Below, in pieces: positions 12,672-22,445 of a stretch of 64,000 nt of DNA. Each line of letters begins with the position of its first letter. The stretch's first letter is position 1. A model generated the notes under the pieces. It searched no databases, was not told the DNA's origin, and worked only from the letters and a program-made list of their open reading frames with translations. Source of the DNA: Roseivivax jejudonensis (GTDB taxonomy: Bacteria > Pseudomonadota > Alphaproteobacteria > Rhodobacterales > Rhodobacteraceae); contig NZ_FWFK01000004.1 in assembly GCF_900172265.1 (NCBI RefSeq), forward strand, positions 434,001 through 498,000. Direction: 5' to 3'. Position numbers and translations under genes: made by a program.

Positions 12672-14351
12672 TCAGTCGTCGTCGCGGTTCAGCGCGGCGC
12701 CGAGAATGTCGCCGAGCGACGCACCGGAATCGGAAGAGCCGTACTGCTCGACCGCTTCCTTTTCCTCGGCGATCTCGCGGGCCTTGATCGACAGGCCGAG
12801 GCGGCGCGACTTCATGTCGACATTGGTGACGCGCACGTCCACCTTGTCACCGACCGAGAACCGCTCGGGGCGCTGCTCGGCGCGGTCGCGCGACAGGTCG
12901 GAGCGGCGGATGAAGGACTTCATGCCCTCGTATTCCACCTCGATGCCGCCGTCCTCGATCGCGGTGACCGTGCAGGTCACGATCGAGCCGCGCTTGATGC
13001 CACCGGCCGCGTCGGCGAACTTGTCGCCGCCCAGCGCCTTGATCGACAGCGAGATGCGCTCCTTCTCGACATCGGTGTCCTGCACCACCGCCTGGACGAC
13101 ATCGCCCTTGCGGTAGTTCTGGATCGCCTCTTCGCCGCGCTCGTCCCAGCTGAGGTCCGACAGGTGGACCATGCCGTCGATGTCGCCCTCGAGACCGATG
13201 AACAGGCCGAACTCGGTGATGTTCTTGACCTCGCCCTCGACCTCGGTGCCCGGGGGGAACTGCTCGTTGAAGACTTCCCACGGATTGCGCTGGGTCTGCT
13301 TGAGCCCGAGCGACACGCGGCGCTTGGCCTGGTCGATCTCCAGCACCATCACGTCCACCTCCTGGGAGGTCGACACGATCTTGCCCGGATGGACGTTCTT
13401 CTTGGTCCAGCTCATCTCGGAGACGTGCACGAGGCCCTCGACCCCCGGCTCCAGCTCCACGAAGGCGCCGTAGTCGGTGATGTTGGTCACGCGGCCGGTG
13501 TGCACCGAGCTCATCGGGTACTTCGCGGCCACCAGATCCCACGGATCTTCCTGCAGCTGCTTCATGCCGAGGCTGATGCGGTGGGTCTCGCGGTTGATCT
13601 TGATGACCTGCACCTTGACCGTCTCGCCGATCGACAGGATCTCGGACGGGTGATTGACCCGGCGCCATGCCATGTCGGTCACGTGCAGCAGGCCGTCGAC
13701 GCCGCCGAGATCGACGAACGCGCCGTACTCGGTGATGTTCTTGACCACGCCGTCGACCGCCTGGCCCTCTTCGAGATTGGCGATGACTTCGGCGCGCTGC
13801 TCGGCCCGGCTCTCCTCGAGGATCGCGCGGCGCGAGACCACGATGTTGCCGCGGCGGCGGTCCATCTTGAGAATCTGGAACGGCTGCTTGAGGCCCATGA
13901 GCGGGCCTGCGTCACGCACGGGGCGCACGTCGACCTGCGAGCCCGGCAGGAACGCCACGGCGCCGCCAAGATCGACGGTGAAGCCGCCCTTGACGCGGCC
14001 GAAGATCGCGCCCTCCACGCGCGCGTCGTCGGCATAGGCTTTCTCGAGCCGGTCCCACGCCTCTTCACGGCGGGCCATGTCGCGCGAGATGACGGCCTCG
14101 CCGCGGGCGTTCTCGGCCGCGCGAAGATAGACCTCGACCTCGTCGCCCACGGTGATCCCGGATTCCTCGCCCGGGTTGGCGAATTCCTTGAGATCGACGC
14201 GGCCTTCCATCTTGTAGCCGACGTCGATGATGGCTTGGCCCGCCTCGACGGCGATGACCTTGCCCTTGACGACAGTGCCCTCGTCGGGCGTGTCCATTTC
14301 GAGGCTTTCGTTCAGGAGGGCCTCGAATTCCTCCATGGATGCGTTCGGCAT
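12672..14351 (-). CDS. rpsA: 30S ribosomal protein S1
   Basis: A 559-aa protein with six S1 RNA-binding repeats, for example VVKGKVIAVEAGQAIIDVGY, VDGVVKNITEYGAFVDLGG, TGRVTNITDYGAFVELEPG and VEGEVKNITEFGLFIGLEG. It binds mRNA on the 30S subunit and helps initiation. I chose ATG 14351 (MPNASMEEFEALLNES), which matches the relatives' lengths. Another ATG nine codons upstream (14378, MTSKETDRH) is possible, with a GGA three to eight bases ahead of it. The longer open frame is not supported. ihfB follows, and cmk-aroA lie nearby at 17-19 kb but are separated by a chemoreceptor locus. Confidence 0.97.
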   Translation of the reverse strand: MPNASMEEFEALLNESLEMDTPDEGTVVKGKVIAVEAGQAIIDVGYKMEGRVDLKEFANPGEESGITVGDEVEVYLRAAENARGEAVISRDMARREEAWDRLEKAYADDARVEGAIFGRVKGGFTVDLGGAVAFLPGSQVDVRPVRDAGPLMGLKQPFQILKMDRRRGNIVVSRRAILEESRAEQRAEVIANLEEGQAVDGVVKNITEYGAFVDLGGVDGLLHVTDMAWRRVNHPSEILSIGETVKVQVIKINRETHRISLGMKQLQEDPWDLVAAKYPMSSVHTGRVTNITDYGAFVELEPGVEGLVHVSEMSWTKKNVHPGKIVSTSQEVDVMVLEIDQAKRRVSLGLKQTQRNPWEVFNEQFPPGTEVEGEVKNITEFGLFIGLEGDIDGMVHLSDLSWDERGEEAIQNYRKGDVVQAVVQDTDVEKERISLSIKALGGDKFADAAGGIKRGSIVTCTVTAIEDGGIEVEYEGMKSFIRRSDLSRDRAEQRPERFSVGDKVDVRVTNVDMKSRRLGLSIKAREIAEEKEAVEQYGSSDSGASLGDILGAALNRDDD

Positions 14352-14605
14352 GTGTCGGTCGGTTTCCTTTGACGTCATCGTTTTCCGGCCGCGCGGTTGT
14401 CTCCGCCGGTCTTTGGGGTGGTCGGGGCCCGCAAAGCAAAGAGGGCCGGTAATCCCGACCCTGCTCGATGTCCTGCTTCGCGGCGTTTGCGCCTTGTCGA
14501 CAGCGCGTCCATAGCGGCTCACGCGCCGCAGGGCAAGTCCCCGGGGCGTGTGCACCCCGGCGGGCGTTTACGCGATGGAAAGACCGAGGGTGCTAGGCCG
14601 GGCGC

Positions 14606-14917
14606 ATGTGGCAGTCTGTACGCGATTGGGCCCTCGTCTGGGCGCTCGTCCTGACCGGGATCGCCGCGCCGGTGGCAACGCTGGCGCGCACACCGGTGAC
14701 GCGGGACGCTCCGCTGCTGGTGATCGCGCGCGATCCCGGGGCGCTCGTCGCCCGGGCCGGCGGGCGCGTGGTCGGGCCCGCCCGCGCGCCGCTCGCGATC
14801 CTCGCGGACGCTGATCCCGGCCTGCCCGACCGGCTGCGCGCCCTCGGTGCCTGGCATGTCGGCGGGGCGGCCGCGCTCGCCGCCCTTTGCGATCCTGGAC
14901 AGGGGACTTCGAAATGA
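14606..14917 (+). CDS. Small membrane-anchored protein paired with the chemoreceptor
   Basis: I do not recognise this 103-aa protein. It has one hydrophobic N-terminal segment (about residues 8-26, ALVWALVLTGIAAPVATLA), then a roughly 75-residue domain beginning with TRDAPLLVIARDPGALVARA that would face the periplasm if the segment is a signal anchor. It is rich in Ala, Pro and Asp and has no Cys pair. Its stop codon overlaps the start of the chemoreceptor gene (ATGA), so the two are co-translated. A role as an accessory or ligand-sensing partner of the receptor is only an inference from this coupling. Confidence 0.7.
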   Translation: MWQSVRDWALVWALVLTGIAAPVATLARTPVTRDAPLLVIARDPGALVARAGGRVVGPARAPLAILADADPGLPDRLRALGAWHVGGAAALAALCDPGQGTSK

Positions 14918-16629
14918 AGCTCGATTCGACAATGTCGCCGGCCGGCGAGCCCGATCTCTCCGGCGCGCGACAGAGGCTCCTCGTGCTGGGCTGGCTCATG
15001 GTCCCTGTCGTCACCGGGGCCAGCCTCATGGCCGGAAACGGATGGGTCCTTGCCCCCGCCCTTTCGCTGATCTTCGCCGGTCTCGCGCTGGCGGGGCGCG
15101 GGGCCGCGCCGGCGCGCGCGCCGATCATCGCCGCCCTCGCGGCAGTGGGCCAACCGATCGCCCTGACCGCGGCGCTCGCCGGTCATCCCTGGCAGATCGA
15201 CAGCCACATGCTGTTCTTCGCCGTCCTGGCCGCGCTCGTCATGCTGCAGAGCGTGCCGGCGGTCCTGGCCGCGACGGGCCTCGTCGCGCTGCATCACCTC
15301 GGCTTCGCGGTAGCGCTGCCTGGCCTCGTCTACCCGAGCTTCGACCTCGCCACCAATCTCGGGCGTACGCTTCTTCACGCGATGATCGTTCTGGGCGAGG
15401 CCGGCGCCATCGTGTTCGCCATCCGCCAGCAGCGCGCGCTTCTCGACGCAAACGCCCGGCAACTGGACGCGGTCGCCTCCGCCACGGCCGAGGCCGAGGC
15501 GGCCCGCGACGCCGCCGAGGCCGCCAGCCGCGAAGCCGAAGCGCAGAAGCGCGCTGCCGAGGAAGAGCGCGCCACCGCCGAGGCCGCGCTGGCCGAGACG
15601 GAGCGCGAGCGGAGCCTCGCCGCCGAGGCCGACGAACGCCTGCACGCCACCGAGGAGGCGCGCCGCGCCGAAGAGGTGCGCCAGCGCGACGCTCAGCGCC
15701 TCACCATGCAGCGGCTCGGCGAGGGGTTGAAGGCACTGGCCGCGGGCGACCTGACCTTCCGCCTGACCGACCGGTTCCCGGACGACTACGAAGAGGTGCG
15801 CGCCAATTTCAACGACGCGGTCGCTGCGCTCGGCGAGGCGGTGCGCCATGTCTCCGAGCAGGCGGACCGCATGCTCGCGGACATCGACGGCCTCGGGCGC
15901 ACGGCGGAGGACCTGTCGGATCGCTCCACCCGCCAGTCCGGCAGCCTCGAGCACAATGCCGGCGCGCTCGAACGGGTCACCGACGTCGTGCGCGCGACCG
16001 CCGAGGGCGCGGCCGAAGTGTCACGTTCGGCCCGCGACGCCCGCGCCAGCGTCGAACGCAGCGGCGAGGTCGTGCGCCGCAGCTCCGACGCGATGGCCGC
16101 GATCAACGACTCGGCACAGGAGATCAACAAGATCATCGACGTGATCGACCAGATCGCCTTTCAGACGAACCTTCTCGCACTGAATGCCGGGGTCGAGGCA
16201 GCGCGCGCCGGGGACGCGGGGCGCGGCTTCGCTGTCGTCGCCACCGAGGTCCGCGCGCTCGCGCAGCGCTCCTCGGACGCCGCGCGCGACATCAGCGCCC
16301 TGATCTCGAACAGCCAGGCCCACGTGGACGAAGGCGTGCGCAACGTCGGCGATACCGTTTCCGCGCTCGAAACCGTCGCCGGCGCGGTCGTGGAGATCGC
16401 GACCCGGATCGACGGCATCGCGCAATCGGCCACCGACCAGGCCGCCGGACTGGGCGAGATCAACGCGGCCGTCGCCGCGCTCGATTCAGACAGCCGCCAA
16501 AGCACCACCCTGTCGTCCGAGACCGCGCGCGCCGCCGAAACCCTCGCGGACAGCGCGGCGGAAATGAAGCGGCTGACGGCGCGGTTCAAGCACCAGGCGC
16601 CACGCACGCGCCCGCGCGCCGTTGCCTGA
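14914..16629 (+). CDS. Methyl-accepting chemotaxis protein with multi-helix membrane sensor
   Basis: A 571-aa chemoreceptor. Residues about 20-175 contain several closely spaced membrane helices (LLVLGWLMVPVVTGASLMAG first) with no large periplasmic domain. A long Ala/Glu-rich coiled coil follows (about 185-265), then a HAMP-like stretch (ALAAGDLTFRLTDRFPDDYE) and the signalling hairpin with IDQIAFQTNLLALNAGVEAA, RAGDAGRGFAVVATEVRALA. The C-terminus lacks a CheR-tethering pentapeptide. The sensed signal is unknown; a membrane-embedded sensor could respond to energy state or a lipophilic ligand. ATGA overlap with the small upstream gene suggests they act together. Confidence 0.93.
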   Translation: MKLDSTMSPAGEPDLSGARQRLLVLGWLMVPVVTGASLMAGNGWVLAPALSLIFAGLALAGRGAAPARAPIIAALAAVGQPIALTAALAGHPWQIDSHMLFFAVLAALVMLQSVPAVLAATGLVALHHLGFAVALPGLVYPSFDLATNLGRTLLHAMIVLGEAGAIVFAIRQQRALLDANARQLDAVASATAEAEAARDAAEAASREAEAQKRAAEEERATAEAALAETERERSLAAEADERLHATEEARRAEEVRQRDAQRLTMQRLGEGLKALAAGDLTFRLTDRFPDDYEEVRANFNDAVAALGEAVRHVSEQADRMLADIDGLGRTAEDLSDRSTRQSGSLEHNAGALERVTDVVRATAEGAAEVSRSARDARASVERSGEVVRRSSDAMAAINDSAQEINKIIDVIDQIAFQTNLLALNAGVEAARAGDAGRGFAVVATEVRALAQRSSDAARDISALISNSQAHVDEGVRNVGDTVSALETVAGAVVEIATRIDGIAQSATDQAAGLGEINAAVAALDSDSRQSTTLSSETARAAETLADSAAEMKRLTARFKHQAPRTRPRAVA

Positions 16630-16774
16630 TCGTTTTCGCCAGTCTCATGCGCGCAACGGTGCGACAGCCGCCGACCGCCCCGCCGTTGACGGGCGTCTCT
16701 GAAACGCGGCGCCGTCCCCGCCCGGCCCGCCTCGGCAAGGCGACACCGCCAAGATCCGATCCGGCAACGAAAAA

Positions 16775-16798
16775 GGGCGGATCCCGCAGGATCCGCCC
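16775..16798 (-). terminator. Intrinsic terminator of the DUF4168 gene
   Basis: A perfect 10-bp stem GGGCGGATCC/GGATCCGCCC with a CGCA loop, followed on the minus strand by TTTTTCG. It lies 34 bases after the stop of the DUF4168 gene. Confidence 0.85.
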
Positions 16799-16831
16799 GA
16801 AGCCCGGAAATGTCGGTGAGTGTGACTGCGC

Positions 16832-17275
16832 TCAGCCCGCGTCCTCGGTCTGCATCTCCTCGAGACGCTGAGCGATGCGCTGGTTCAGATCCTCGTCCAT
16901 CGACGCGGCACGATTGATCGCCATGTAGTCGTCCATGGTCAGGCCATCAGTGGCCTCGATGGCGCTGCGCATCTCGGCGTTGGCCTCGTCGATCAGCTCC
17001 TGCTGGGCCGTCTCGTCCTCGACGCCCTGAAGCTCGGTCGCATACTGGTCGCGGATCTCGGTGACCTCGATCACGGCGCTGGCGAACGCGTCGATCTGTG
17101 CATCCTCGAAAACCGGCGTCTCGGGCGCCGCATCCTGGCTTTGCTCCATCTCGGTCTGCGGCTGGGTCTGGGTCTCCATGTCGCCGGACGCATCCTGTGC
17201 GAGAGCGAAGCTCGCGGGAGCAGCGGCAATTGCGGCGGCCAGCGTGGCGGCGGTGATCTTGCGCGTCGGGAACAT
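16832..17275 (-). CDS. Secreted DUF4168 protein
   Basis: A 147-aa periplasmic protein. A signal peptide (residues 1-26, ending ASFALAQ) is followed by an acidic Gln/Thr-rich linker (METQTQPQTEMEQSQ) and a helical DUF4168-like domain (FEDAQIDAFASAVIEVTEIR to QRIAQRLEEMQ). The family has no assigned function. The start at 17275 is supported by an AAAGGAG site eight bases upstream. It is a single-gene unit with its own terminator. Confidence 0.85.
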   Translation of the reverse strand: MFPTRKITAATLAAAIAAAPASFALAQDASGDMETQTQPQTEMEQSQDAAPETPVFEDAQIDAFASAVIEVTEIRDQYATELQGVEDETAQQELIDEANAEMRSAIEATDGLTMDDYMAINRAASMDEDLNQRIAQRLEEMQTEDAG

Positions 17276-17395
17276 GAGCGCTCCTTTCTGTCCTGTGCAT
17301 GCGCCGGGCCCGGTCCGGGCGGCGGCTTCACGGGACATGGGACCGCGATCCCCCGCTGCCAAATCCTGTCAGCGATTTCTTGCGTTTCCGCAGCG

Positions 17396-18034
17396 TCAGC
17401 CGCGCGAGGACCCGCCGGCAGACCGGACGTCGCGCGCCGCATCGACCGCCGCGATCGCCGCTGCCACCGCCGCCTCGACATCGAGCCGGCTGGTGTCGAT
17501 CGTCACCGCGTCGTCCGCAGGACGCAACGGCGCATCGCTGCGCCCCATGTCGCGCTCATCCCGCGCCCGGATGTCCTCGAGCACGGCCTCGAACCGGGTA
17601 TCGGCCCCGGCGGCGACCAGTTCGCGAAACCTGCGCTCCGCGCGCACCTCCGCGCTCGCGGTGACGAAGAGCTTGGCCTCGGCCTCCGGGCAGATCACCG
17701 TGCCGATGTCCCGCCCATCGAGCACCGCACCGCCGGAGCGCCGCGCAAACGCGCGCTGAAAGTCGAGAAGGGCCGCGCGCACCTCGGGCAGCGCGCCCAC
17801 GCGCGAGGCCGCTTCGCCCACCGCCGCGGTGCGCAGGCCCTCGACCTCGAGATCCCCGGGCACGAGCGCCCGCGCCGCCGACACCGGCTCTTCGCCGTCG
17901 AGCATGCGCCGGCCGACCGCGCGATAGAGCAGCCCGGTGTCGAGATGGCCGAGCCCGAAATGCGCCGCCACCCGCTTGCTGATCGTCCCCTTGCCCGAGG
18001 CGGCCGGCCCGTCGATCGCCACCGTGAACGCCAT
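17396..18034 (-). CDS. cmk: Cytidylate kinase
   Basis: A 212-aa nucleoside monophosphate kinase that phosphorylates CMP and dCMP. The P-loop is GPAASGKGT at residues 9-17. [11 protein letters not shown] (CMP binding) and [20 protein letters not shown] are typical, as is the LID region [20 protein letters not shown]. Its ATG overlaps the aroA stop by one base (TGATG), giving the common aroA-cmk operon. In relatives rpsA follows; here rpsA is 3 kb away beyond a chemoreceptor locus. Confidence 0.97.
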   Translation of the reverse strand: MAFTVAIDGPAASGKGTISKRVAAHFGLGHLDTGLLYRAVGRRMLDGEEPVSAARALVPGDLEVEGLRTAAVGEAASRVGALPEVRAALLDFQRAFARRSGGAVLDGRDIGTVICPEAEAKLFVTASAEVRAERRFRELVAAGADTRFEAVLEDIRARDERDMGRSDAPLRPADDAVTIDTSRLDVEAAVAAAIAAVDAARDVRSAGGSSRG

Positions 18035-19383
18035 CACGCCGCCTCCGTCGTCAGCGTGGCTCCGAGCGTGCGCATCAACGGCTCGAAGATCGGGAAGGAC
18101 GTGGCGATCGGCCCGCAATCGTCGACCGTGATCGCCGCGCGCGCCGCAAAGCCGAGCACGAGGAACGACATCGCGATCCGGTGGTCGAGCCGGCTCTCGA
18201 CGCGCGCGCCGCCGGCCACGCTGCCCGCCCCTCGCCCGGTCACCGCCCACCAGTCCTCGCCCTCCTCGACGGTGACGCCGCAGGCCTCGAGCCCGCGCGC
18301 CATCGCGTCGATCCGGTCGCTTTCCTTCACGCGCAACTCGCGCACGCCGGTCATCAGGGTGCGCCCCTCGGCACAGGCGGCGACTGCCGACAGAACGGGA
18401 TACTCGTCGATCATCGAGGCCGCGCGACCGGGCGGCACCTCGATCCCGCGCAGGTCCGGAGAGAAGCGCGCGCGCAGGTCCGCGACCGGCTCGCCGCCCT
18501 CCTCGCGCGGGTTCTCGTAGACGAGGTCCGCACCCATCTCGCGCAGCGTGGTGAAGAGCCCCGCCCGGGTCGGGTTGAGCCCGATATTCGGCACGAGCAC
18601 GTCGGAGCCTTCGGTGATCAGCGCGGCACAGACCGGAAAGGCGGCCGAGGACGGATCGCGCGGCACCGCGATCGTCTGCGGCCGAAGGTCGGGCTGGCCG
18701 GTCAGCGTGATGATCCGTCCCTCCGCGTCATCCTCGACCGATACCTCCGCGCCGAATCCCGCGAGCATCCGCTCCGAGTGGTCGCGCGTCGCCTCACGCT
18801 CGATCACCACGGTCTGGCCGGGCGCGTTCAGGCCGGCCAACAGAACCGCCGACTTGACCTGCGCCGACGGCACGGGCGTCGCGTAACGCACCGGGACCGC
18901 GTCCTCCGCGCCAACGATCGTCATGGGCAGTCGACCGCCCGCGCGGCCCACGGCGCGTGCACCGAAAAGCGCCAGCGGATCGGTGACCCGCGCCATCGGC
19001 CGGCGGTTGAGCGAGGCGTCGCCGGTGAACGTCGCGGTGATCGGAGAGGTCGCCATCGCGCCCATGATCAGCCGCACGCCGGTGCCCGAGTTGCCGCAAT
19101 CGATCACCGTCTCGGGCTCGGCGAAGCCGCCCACCCCGACGCCATGGATGTGCCAGGTCTCGCCGCGCCGCTCGACATCGGCCCCGAAGGCGCGCATCGC
19201 CGACGCGGTGTCGAGGACGTCCTGCCCCTCGAGAAGCCCGGTCACCGTCGTTTCGCCCACGGACAACGCGCCGAGGATCAGAGCGCGGTGCGAGATCGAC
19301 TTGTCTCCCGGCACCTCGGCCACGCCCGACAGCGGGCCGCAGGGATGGGCGGTCATGGGCACCGGCGCGCCGTGGCTCGACAT
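18034..19383 (-). CDS. aroA: 3-phosphoshikimate 1-carboxyvinyltransferase (EPSP synthase), class II
   Basis: A 449-aa enzyme of the shikimate pathway joining shikimate 3-phosphate and phosphoenolpyruvate. Motifs are [15 protein letters not shown] (Lys28), the [13 protein letters not shown] loop, [50 protein letters not shown] and RVKESDR. The class II pattern resembles the CP4 enzyme, but the residue matching CP4 Ala100 (E. coli Gly96) is Gly100 here, which predicts normal glyphosate sensitivity at that position. ATG 19383 was chosen by family match. It is coupled to cmk. Confidence 0.97.
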   Translation of the reverse strand: MSSHGAPVPMTAHPCGPLSGVAEVPGDKSISHRALILGALSVGETTVTGLLEGQDVLDTASAMRAFGADVERRGETWHIHGVGVGGFAEPETVIDCGNSGTGVRLIMGAMATSPITATFTGDASLNRRPMARVTDPLALFGARAVGRAGGRLPMTIVGAEDAVPVRYATPVPSAQVKSAVLLAGLNAPGQTVVIEREATRDHSERMLAGFGAEVSVEDDAEGRIITLTGQPDLRPQTIAVPRDPSSAAFPVCAALITEGSDVLVPNIGLNPTRAGLFTTLREMGADLVYENPREEGGEPVADLRARFSPDLRGIEVPPGRAASMIDEYPVLSAVAACAEGRTLMTGVRELRVKESDRIDAMARGLEACGVTVEEGEDWWAVTGRGAGSVAGGARVESRLDHRIAMSFLVLGFAARAAITVDDCGPIATSFPIFEPLMRTLGATLTTEAA

Positions 19384-19468
19384 TCGGGGGCATCCTCTCG
19401 TGTGGGTCGGCGGCTCTCGTAGCAAGCACACGGCACGCCGTCCATCGGGCCCCGGCGCTCGCCGCGGC

Positions 19469-20182
19469 TCAAAGCCGCTCGAAACTCAGGTAATGCGGCA
19501 CGCGGCCTTCGCGCAGCGCCTTCTGCTCGTAGCGTGTGGACGGCCAGCCCGCCCAGGGCGTCCGCCAGTCGGCCGCGCGCTCCGCCTGCCAGGCAAAGCC
19601 CGCGCGCGGCACCTCCTCCAGGGCCTGACGCACGTAATCGGGGATGTCGGTCGCCATGCGAAAGAGCGCGCCCGGTTGCAGCGCGCGGTAGAGCGGCCCG
19701 AGATGCTCGGGCGTGACGAAGCGGCGGCGGTGATGCCTCTTCTTCGGCCACGGATCGGGATAGAGCAGAAAGGCCGCCGACAGGCTATGGTCCGGCAGCA
19801 CATCGAACAGGTCGCGCACGTCGCCGGGATGGATCGCGACGTTCTGCGCCGGGCTCTCGCGCAGCTTGCCAAGCAGCATCGCCACACCGTTGATGTAAGG
19901 CTCGCAGCCGATGAAGGCCGTATCTGGCGCGGCTTCGGCCAGGTGCACGAGGTGCTCGCCGCCGCCGAACCCGACCTCGAGCACGACTGGCCTGTCGCCG
20001 AACCGCGCCGCGAGATCGAGCGGTGCGCGCTCCGGGTTGTCCTGCCAGTCGACGCCCGAAAGCTGCCGCGCCGGCAGATCCTCGTCGAGATACCGCTCCT
20101 GGGCCGGCCTCAGGCCCTTGCCCTTCAGCCGGCCGTAGAAGTTACGCCACGGCGCGCCGCTCTGATGCCTCGTCTGCGTCAT
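19469..20182 (-). CDS. trmB: tRNA (guanine-N7-)-methyltransferase
   Basis: A 237-aa SAM-dependent enzyme making m7G46 in tRNA. The SAM site is [17 protein letters not shown] (about 66-82), followed by [25 protein letters not shown] and the signature [20 protein letters not shown], then [16 protein letters not shown] near the C-terminus. It lies downstream of the aldo/keto reductase gene and upstream of aroA on the same strand, with gaps of 43 and 85 bases. Confidence 0.97.
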   Translation of the reverse strand: MTQTRHQSGAPWRNFYGRLKGKGLRPAQERYLDEDLPARQLSGVDWQDNPERAPLDLAARFGDRPVVLEVGFGGGEHLVHLAEAAPDTAFIGCEPYINGVAMLLGKLRESPAQNVAIHPGDVRDLFDVLPDHSLSAAFLLYPDPWPKKRHHRRRFVTPEHLGPLYRALQPGALFRMATDIPDYVRQALEEVPRAGFAWQAERAADWRTPWAGWPSTRYEQKALREGRVPHYLSFERL

Positions 20183-20225
20183 GGGCCGCGGCGATAGCGT
20201 GCCGGGCTGCCGGGCGCAACGCCGC

Positions 20226-21269
20226 TCAGTACGGGAAGGGGTGCACCTTCCACACTGCGTCGAGCGCGGCGGCGAGTTCGTCGGAAATCTCGACGTCGGC
20301 GGCCCCGAGCGCATGCTCGAGTTGCTCGAGCGTCGTCGCGCCAAAGATCGACGAGGCGACGAAGGGCCGCCGCGCCGACCAGGCGAAGGCCATGTGCACC
20401 GGGTCGATACCGAAGCGGCGCGCGACCTCCAGGTAGGCGTCGACCGCCGGAAACACCCGCGCCGTGGCGCGCCCGCCGAGATCACCGTTGATCGACATGC
20501 GGCTGCCCGCCGGCACCGCGCCTTCCTGGTACTTGCCCGACAAGAGGCCCGCGGCCAGCGGCGAGAACGGCAGAAGGCCCACGCCCTCGTTCACCAGAAC
20601 CTCCGCAAGGTCGGTATCGGCCATGCGGTAGAGCAGCGAATACTCGTTCTGCACCGACTGCACCTCGGGGGTGCCCGTCTCGCGCGCGATGCGCAGCCAC
20701 TCGGTCGTGCCCCAGGCGGATTCGTTCGACAGACCGAAATGCCGGATGGTGCCGCGGGCGACCTGCTCGCCCATCCAGCCCAGCACGTCGTGCATGTGCT
20801 GGCGCGTCGCCGCGCGGTCCTGCTCCCACGGGGCATAGCTCCAGTTCTGCCGGAACGCGTAGCTGCCGCGGTTCGGCCAGTGCAGCTGGTAGAGGTCAAT
20901 CACGTCGGTGCGCAGCCGCCGCAACGACGCCTCGAGCGCCTCGGTCATGGTCCGGGGGCTGATCGGCGCGCCGTCGCGCACCGCCTGCAACCCGGCGCCG
21001 GACACCTTCGTCGCGACGATCCAGTCATCGCGCCGACCCGTCTGGGCGAACCAGGTGCCGAGGATCTCCTCCGTCCGGCCGATCGTCTCCTTGGCGACGG
21101 GGTTCACAGGGTACATCTCTGCGGCGTCCATGAAGTTGACGCCGGCGTCGAGCGCACGGTCGATCTGGGCATGGGCCACGGTCTCGTCGGTCTGGCTGCC
21201 GAAGGTCATCGTGCCGAGGCAGAGTTCGGACACGGACAGGCCGGTGCGGCCAAGCGGGCGATACTGCAT
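20226..21269 (-). CDS. Aldo/keto reductase, Tas-like
   Basis: A 347-aa NADPH-dependent oxidoreductase of the aldo/keto reductase superfamily. It begins MQYRPLGRTGLSVSELCLGT; the catalytic Asp and Tyr are in NFMDAAEMYPVNP, the Lys in IVATKVSG, and the His in DLYQLHWPNRG. GLSNESAWG and SPLAAGLLSGKY are conserved barrel parts. It resembles E. coli Tas (YgdS). The natural substrate is unknown. Confidence 0.93.
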   Translation of the reverse strand: MQYRPLGRTGLSVSELCLGTMTFGSQTDETVAHAQIDRALDAGVNFMDAAEMYPVNPVAKETIGRTEEILGTWFAQTGRRDDWIVATKVSGAGLQAVRDGAPISPRTMTEALEASLRRLRTDVIDLYQLHWPNRGSYAFRQNWSYAPWEQDRAATRQHMHDVLGWMGEQVARGTIRHFGLSNESAWGTTEWLRIARETGTPEVQSVQNEYSLLYRMADTDLAEVLVNEGVGLLPFSPLAAGLLSGKYQEGAVPAGSRMSINGDLGGRATARVFPAVDAYLEVARRFGIDPVHMAFAWSARRPFVASSIFGATTLEQLEHALGAADVEISDELAAALDAVWKVHPFPY

Positions 21270-21341
21270 GAGGGGCTCCTTCGCGGTCGCGCGGAGCCTA
21301 GTCCGCGACGCGGCGGGCGCAAGGGATCCGGTGCGGCAGGC

Positions 21342-22445
21342 TCAGCCGGCGGCGTCGCCGCCCGGCCCGCCGATATCCGCCGGGGCGACCGCGACGGACT
21401 TCAGCACCGCATAGCAGCGCGTGCCCGGCGATAGGCCGAGCGCGGCCGCGCTCCGCCGAGTCACCCGCGCCAGCAACCGGTCGTCGCCCGCGGCGAGCTG
21501 CGCGGTCACGCCCGGACCTCCGCCGTAGCGCAGCGCGACCACCGTGACCGGCAGCACGTTGAGGGCCGATATCCCACGCGGCCGCTCGGTCGCCAGCATC
21601 ACGTCCTGCGCGAGGATCCGAACCCGGAGCGGCGTGCCCGGCGCGGCGTCGATCCGCGGCAGGAACAGCGTCCCGCCCGAGATCGAGAGTTCGCTCACCC
21701 CGTCCTCCGCATGCGCCTCGACCCGCGCGCGCAGAACCGCGCCGGCCTCGCGCAAGCCGAAGAGACGGACCAGTTCTGGATCCGACAGCAGGGTCTCTGG
21801 CTCGCCCGCGCGAGCGACGCGCCCGTCCTCCAGCACGACGAGATGCGTGGCCAGCCGCGCGACCTCCGCAAGGTTGTGGCTCACGTAGAGGATCGGCATC
21901 CGCGCGCCGTCGCGAAGGCGCTCGAGATACGGCAGGATCTCGGCCCGGCGCGCGGCGTCGAGCGCCGCCAGCGGCTCGTCCATCAGCAGGAAATCGGGCT
22001 CCGACAGCAGCGCCCGGCCGATCGCGACGCGGCTGGCCTCGCCGCCCGAAAGCCCCGCCGTGCGCCGCTCGAGCAGCCCGCCGATCCCCAGAAGCTCCGT
22101 CACCTCGCCGAGCGGCCCGTCACCCCGCGCGCGTCCGGCCCGCCGACCATAAAGCAGGTTGTCGCGGACCGTCAGGTGGGGAAAGAGACGCGGCTCCTGA
22201 AACACGACGCCGGCCCGCCGCCGGTGCACCGGCACGTCCGTCGCATCCGCCGTGTCGAACAGCCTGCGGCCGTTCACGGCGATCCGGCCGGCATCGGGGC
22301 GCAGCAGCCCGGCGACCGCGCTGACGACGGTGCTCTTGCCCGCGCCGGACCGGCCGAACAGGACGGTCACGCCGTTCGGCGCGTCGAACGCCACGTCGAG
22401 CGTGAAGTCGCCCTGCCGGCGCCGGATCGCGACCGACAGGCTCAC
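21342..22445 (-). CDS. modC: Molybdate ABC transporter ATP-binding protein
   Basis: A 367-aa ATPase energising molybdate import. Walker A is GRSGAGKST (31-39), the signature is LSGGEASRVAIGRALL, Walker B is FLLMDEPLAALD, and the switch His is in LYVSHNLAEVARLA. The C-terminal part (about 290-355) is the Mop/TOBE molybdate-binding domain (ISALNVLPVTVVALR, RVTRRSAAALGLSPGT). The start is GTG at 22445, overlapping the modB stop as GTGA. A much longer open frame reads into modB but is not real. Confidence 0.96.
   Translation of the reverse strand: MSLSVAIRRRQGDFTLDVAFDAPNGVTVLFGRSGAGKSTVVSAVAGLLRPDAGRIAVNGRRLFDTADATDVPVHRRRAGVVFQEPRLFPHLTVRDNLLYGRRAGRARGDGPLGEVTELLGIGGLLERRTAGLSGGEASRVAIGRALLSEPDFLLMDEPLAALDAARRAEILPYLERLRDGARMPILYVSHNLAEVARLATHLVVLEDGRVARAGEPETLLSDPELVRLFGLREAGAVLRARVEAHAEDGVSELSISGGTLFLPRIDAAPGTPLRVRILAQDVMLATERPRGISALNVLPVTVVALRYGGGPGVTAQLAAGDDRLLARVTRRSAAALGLSPGTRCYAVLKSVAVAPADIGGPGGDAAG

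Noticed and set aside
12399-14372. A 657-codon open frame opposite rpsA
   Set aside because: Low-complexity antisense frame of a highly conserved gene, with no ribosome binding site or known domain.
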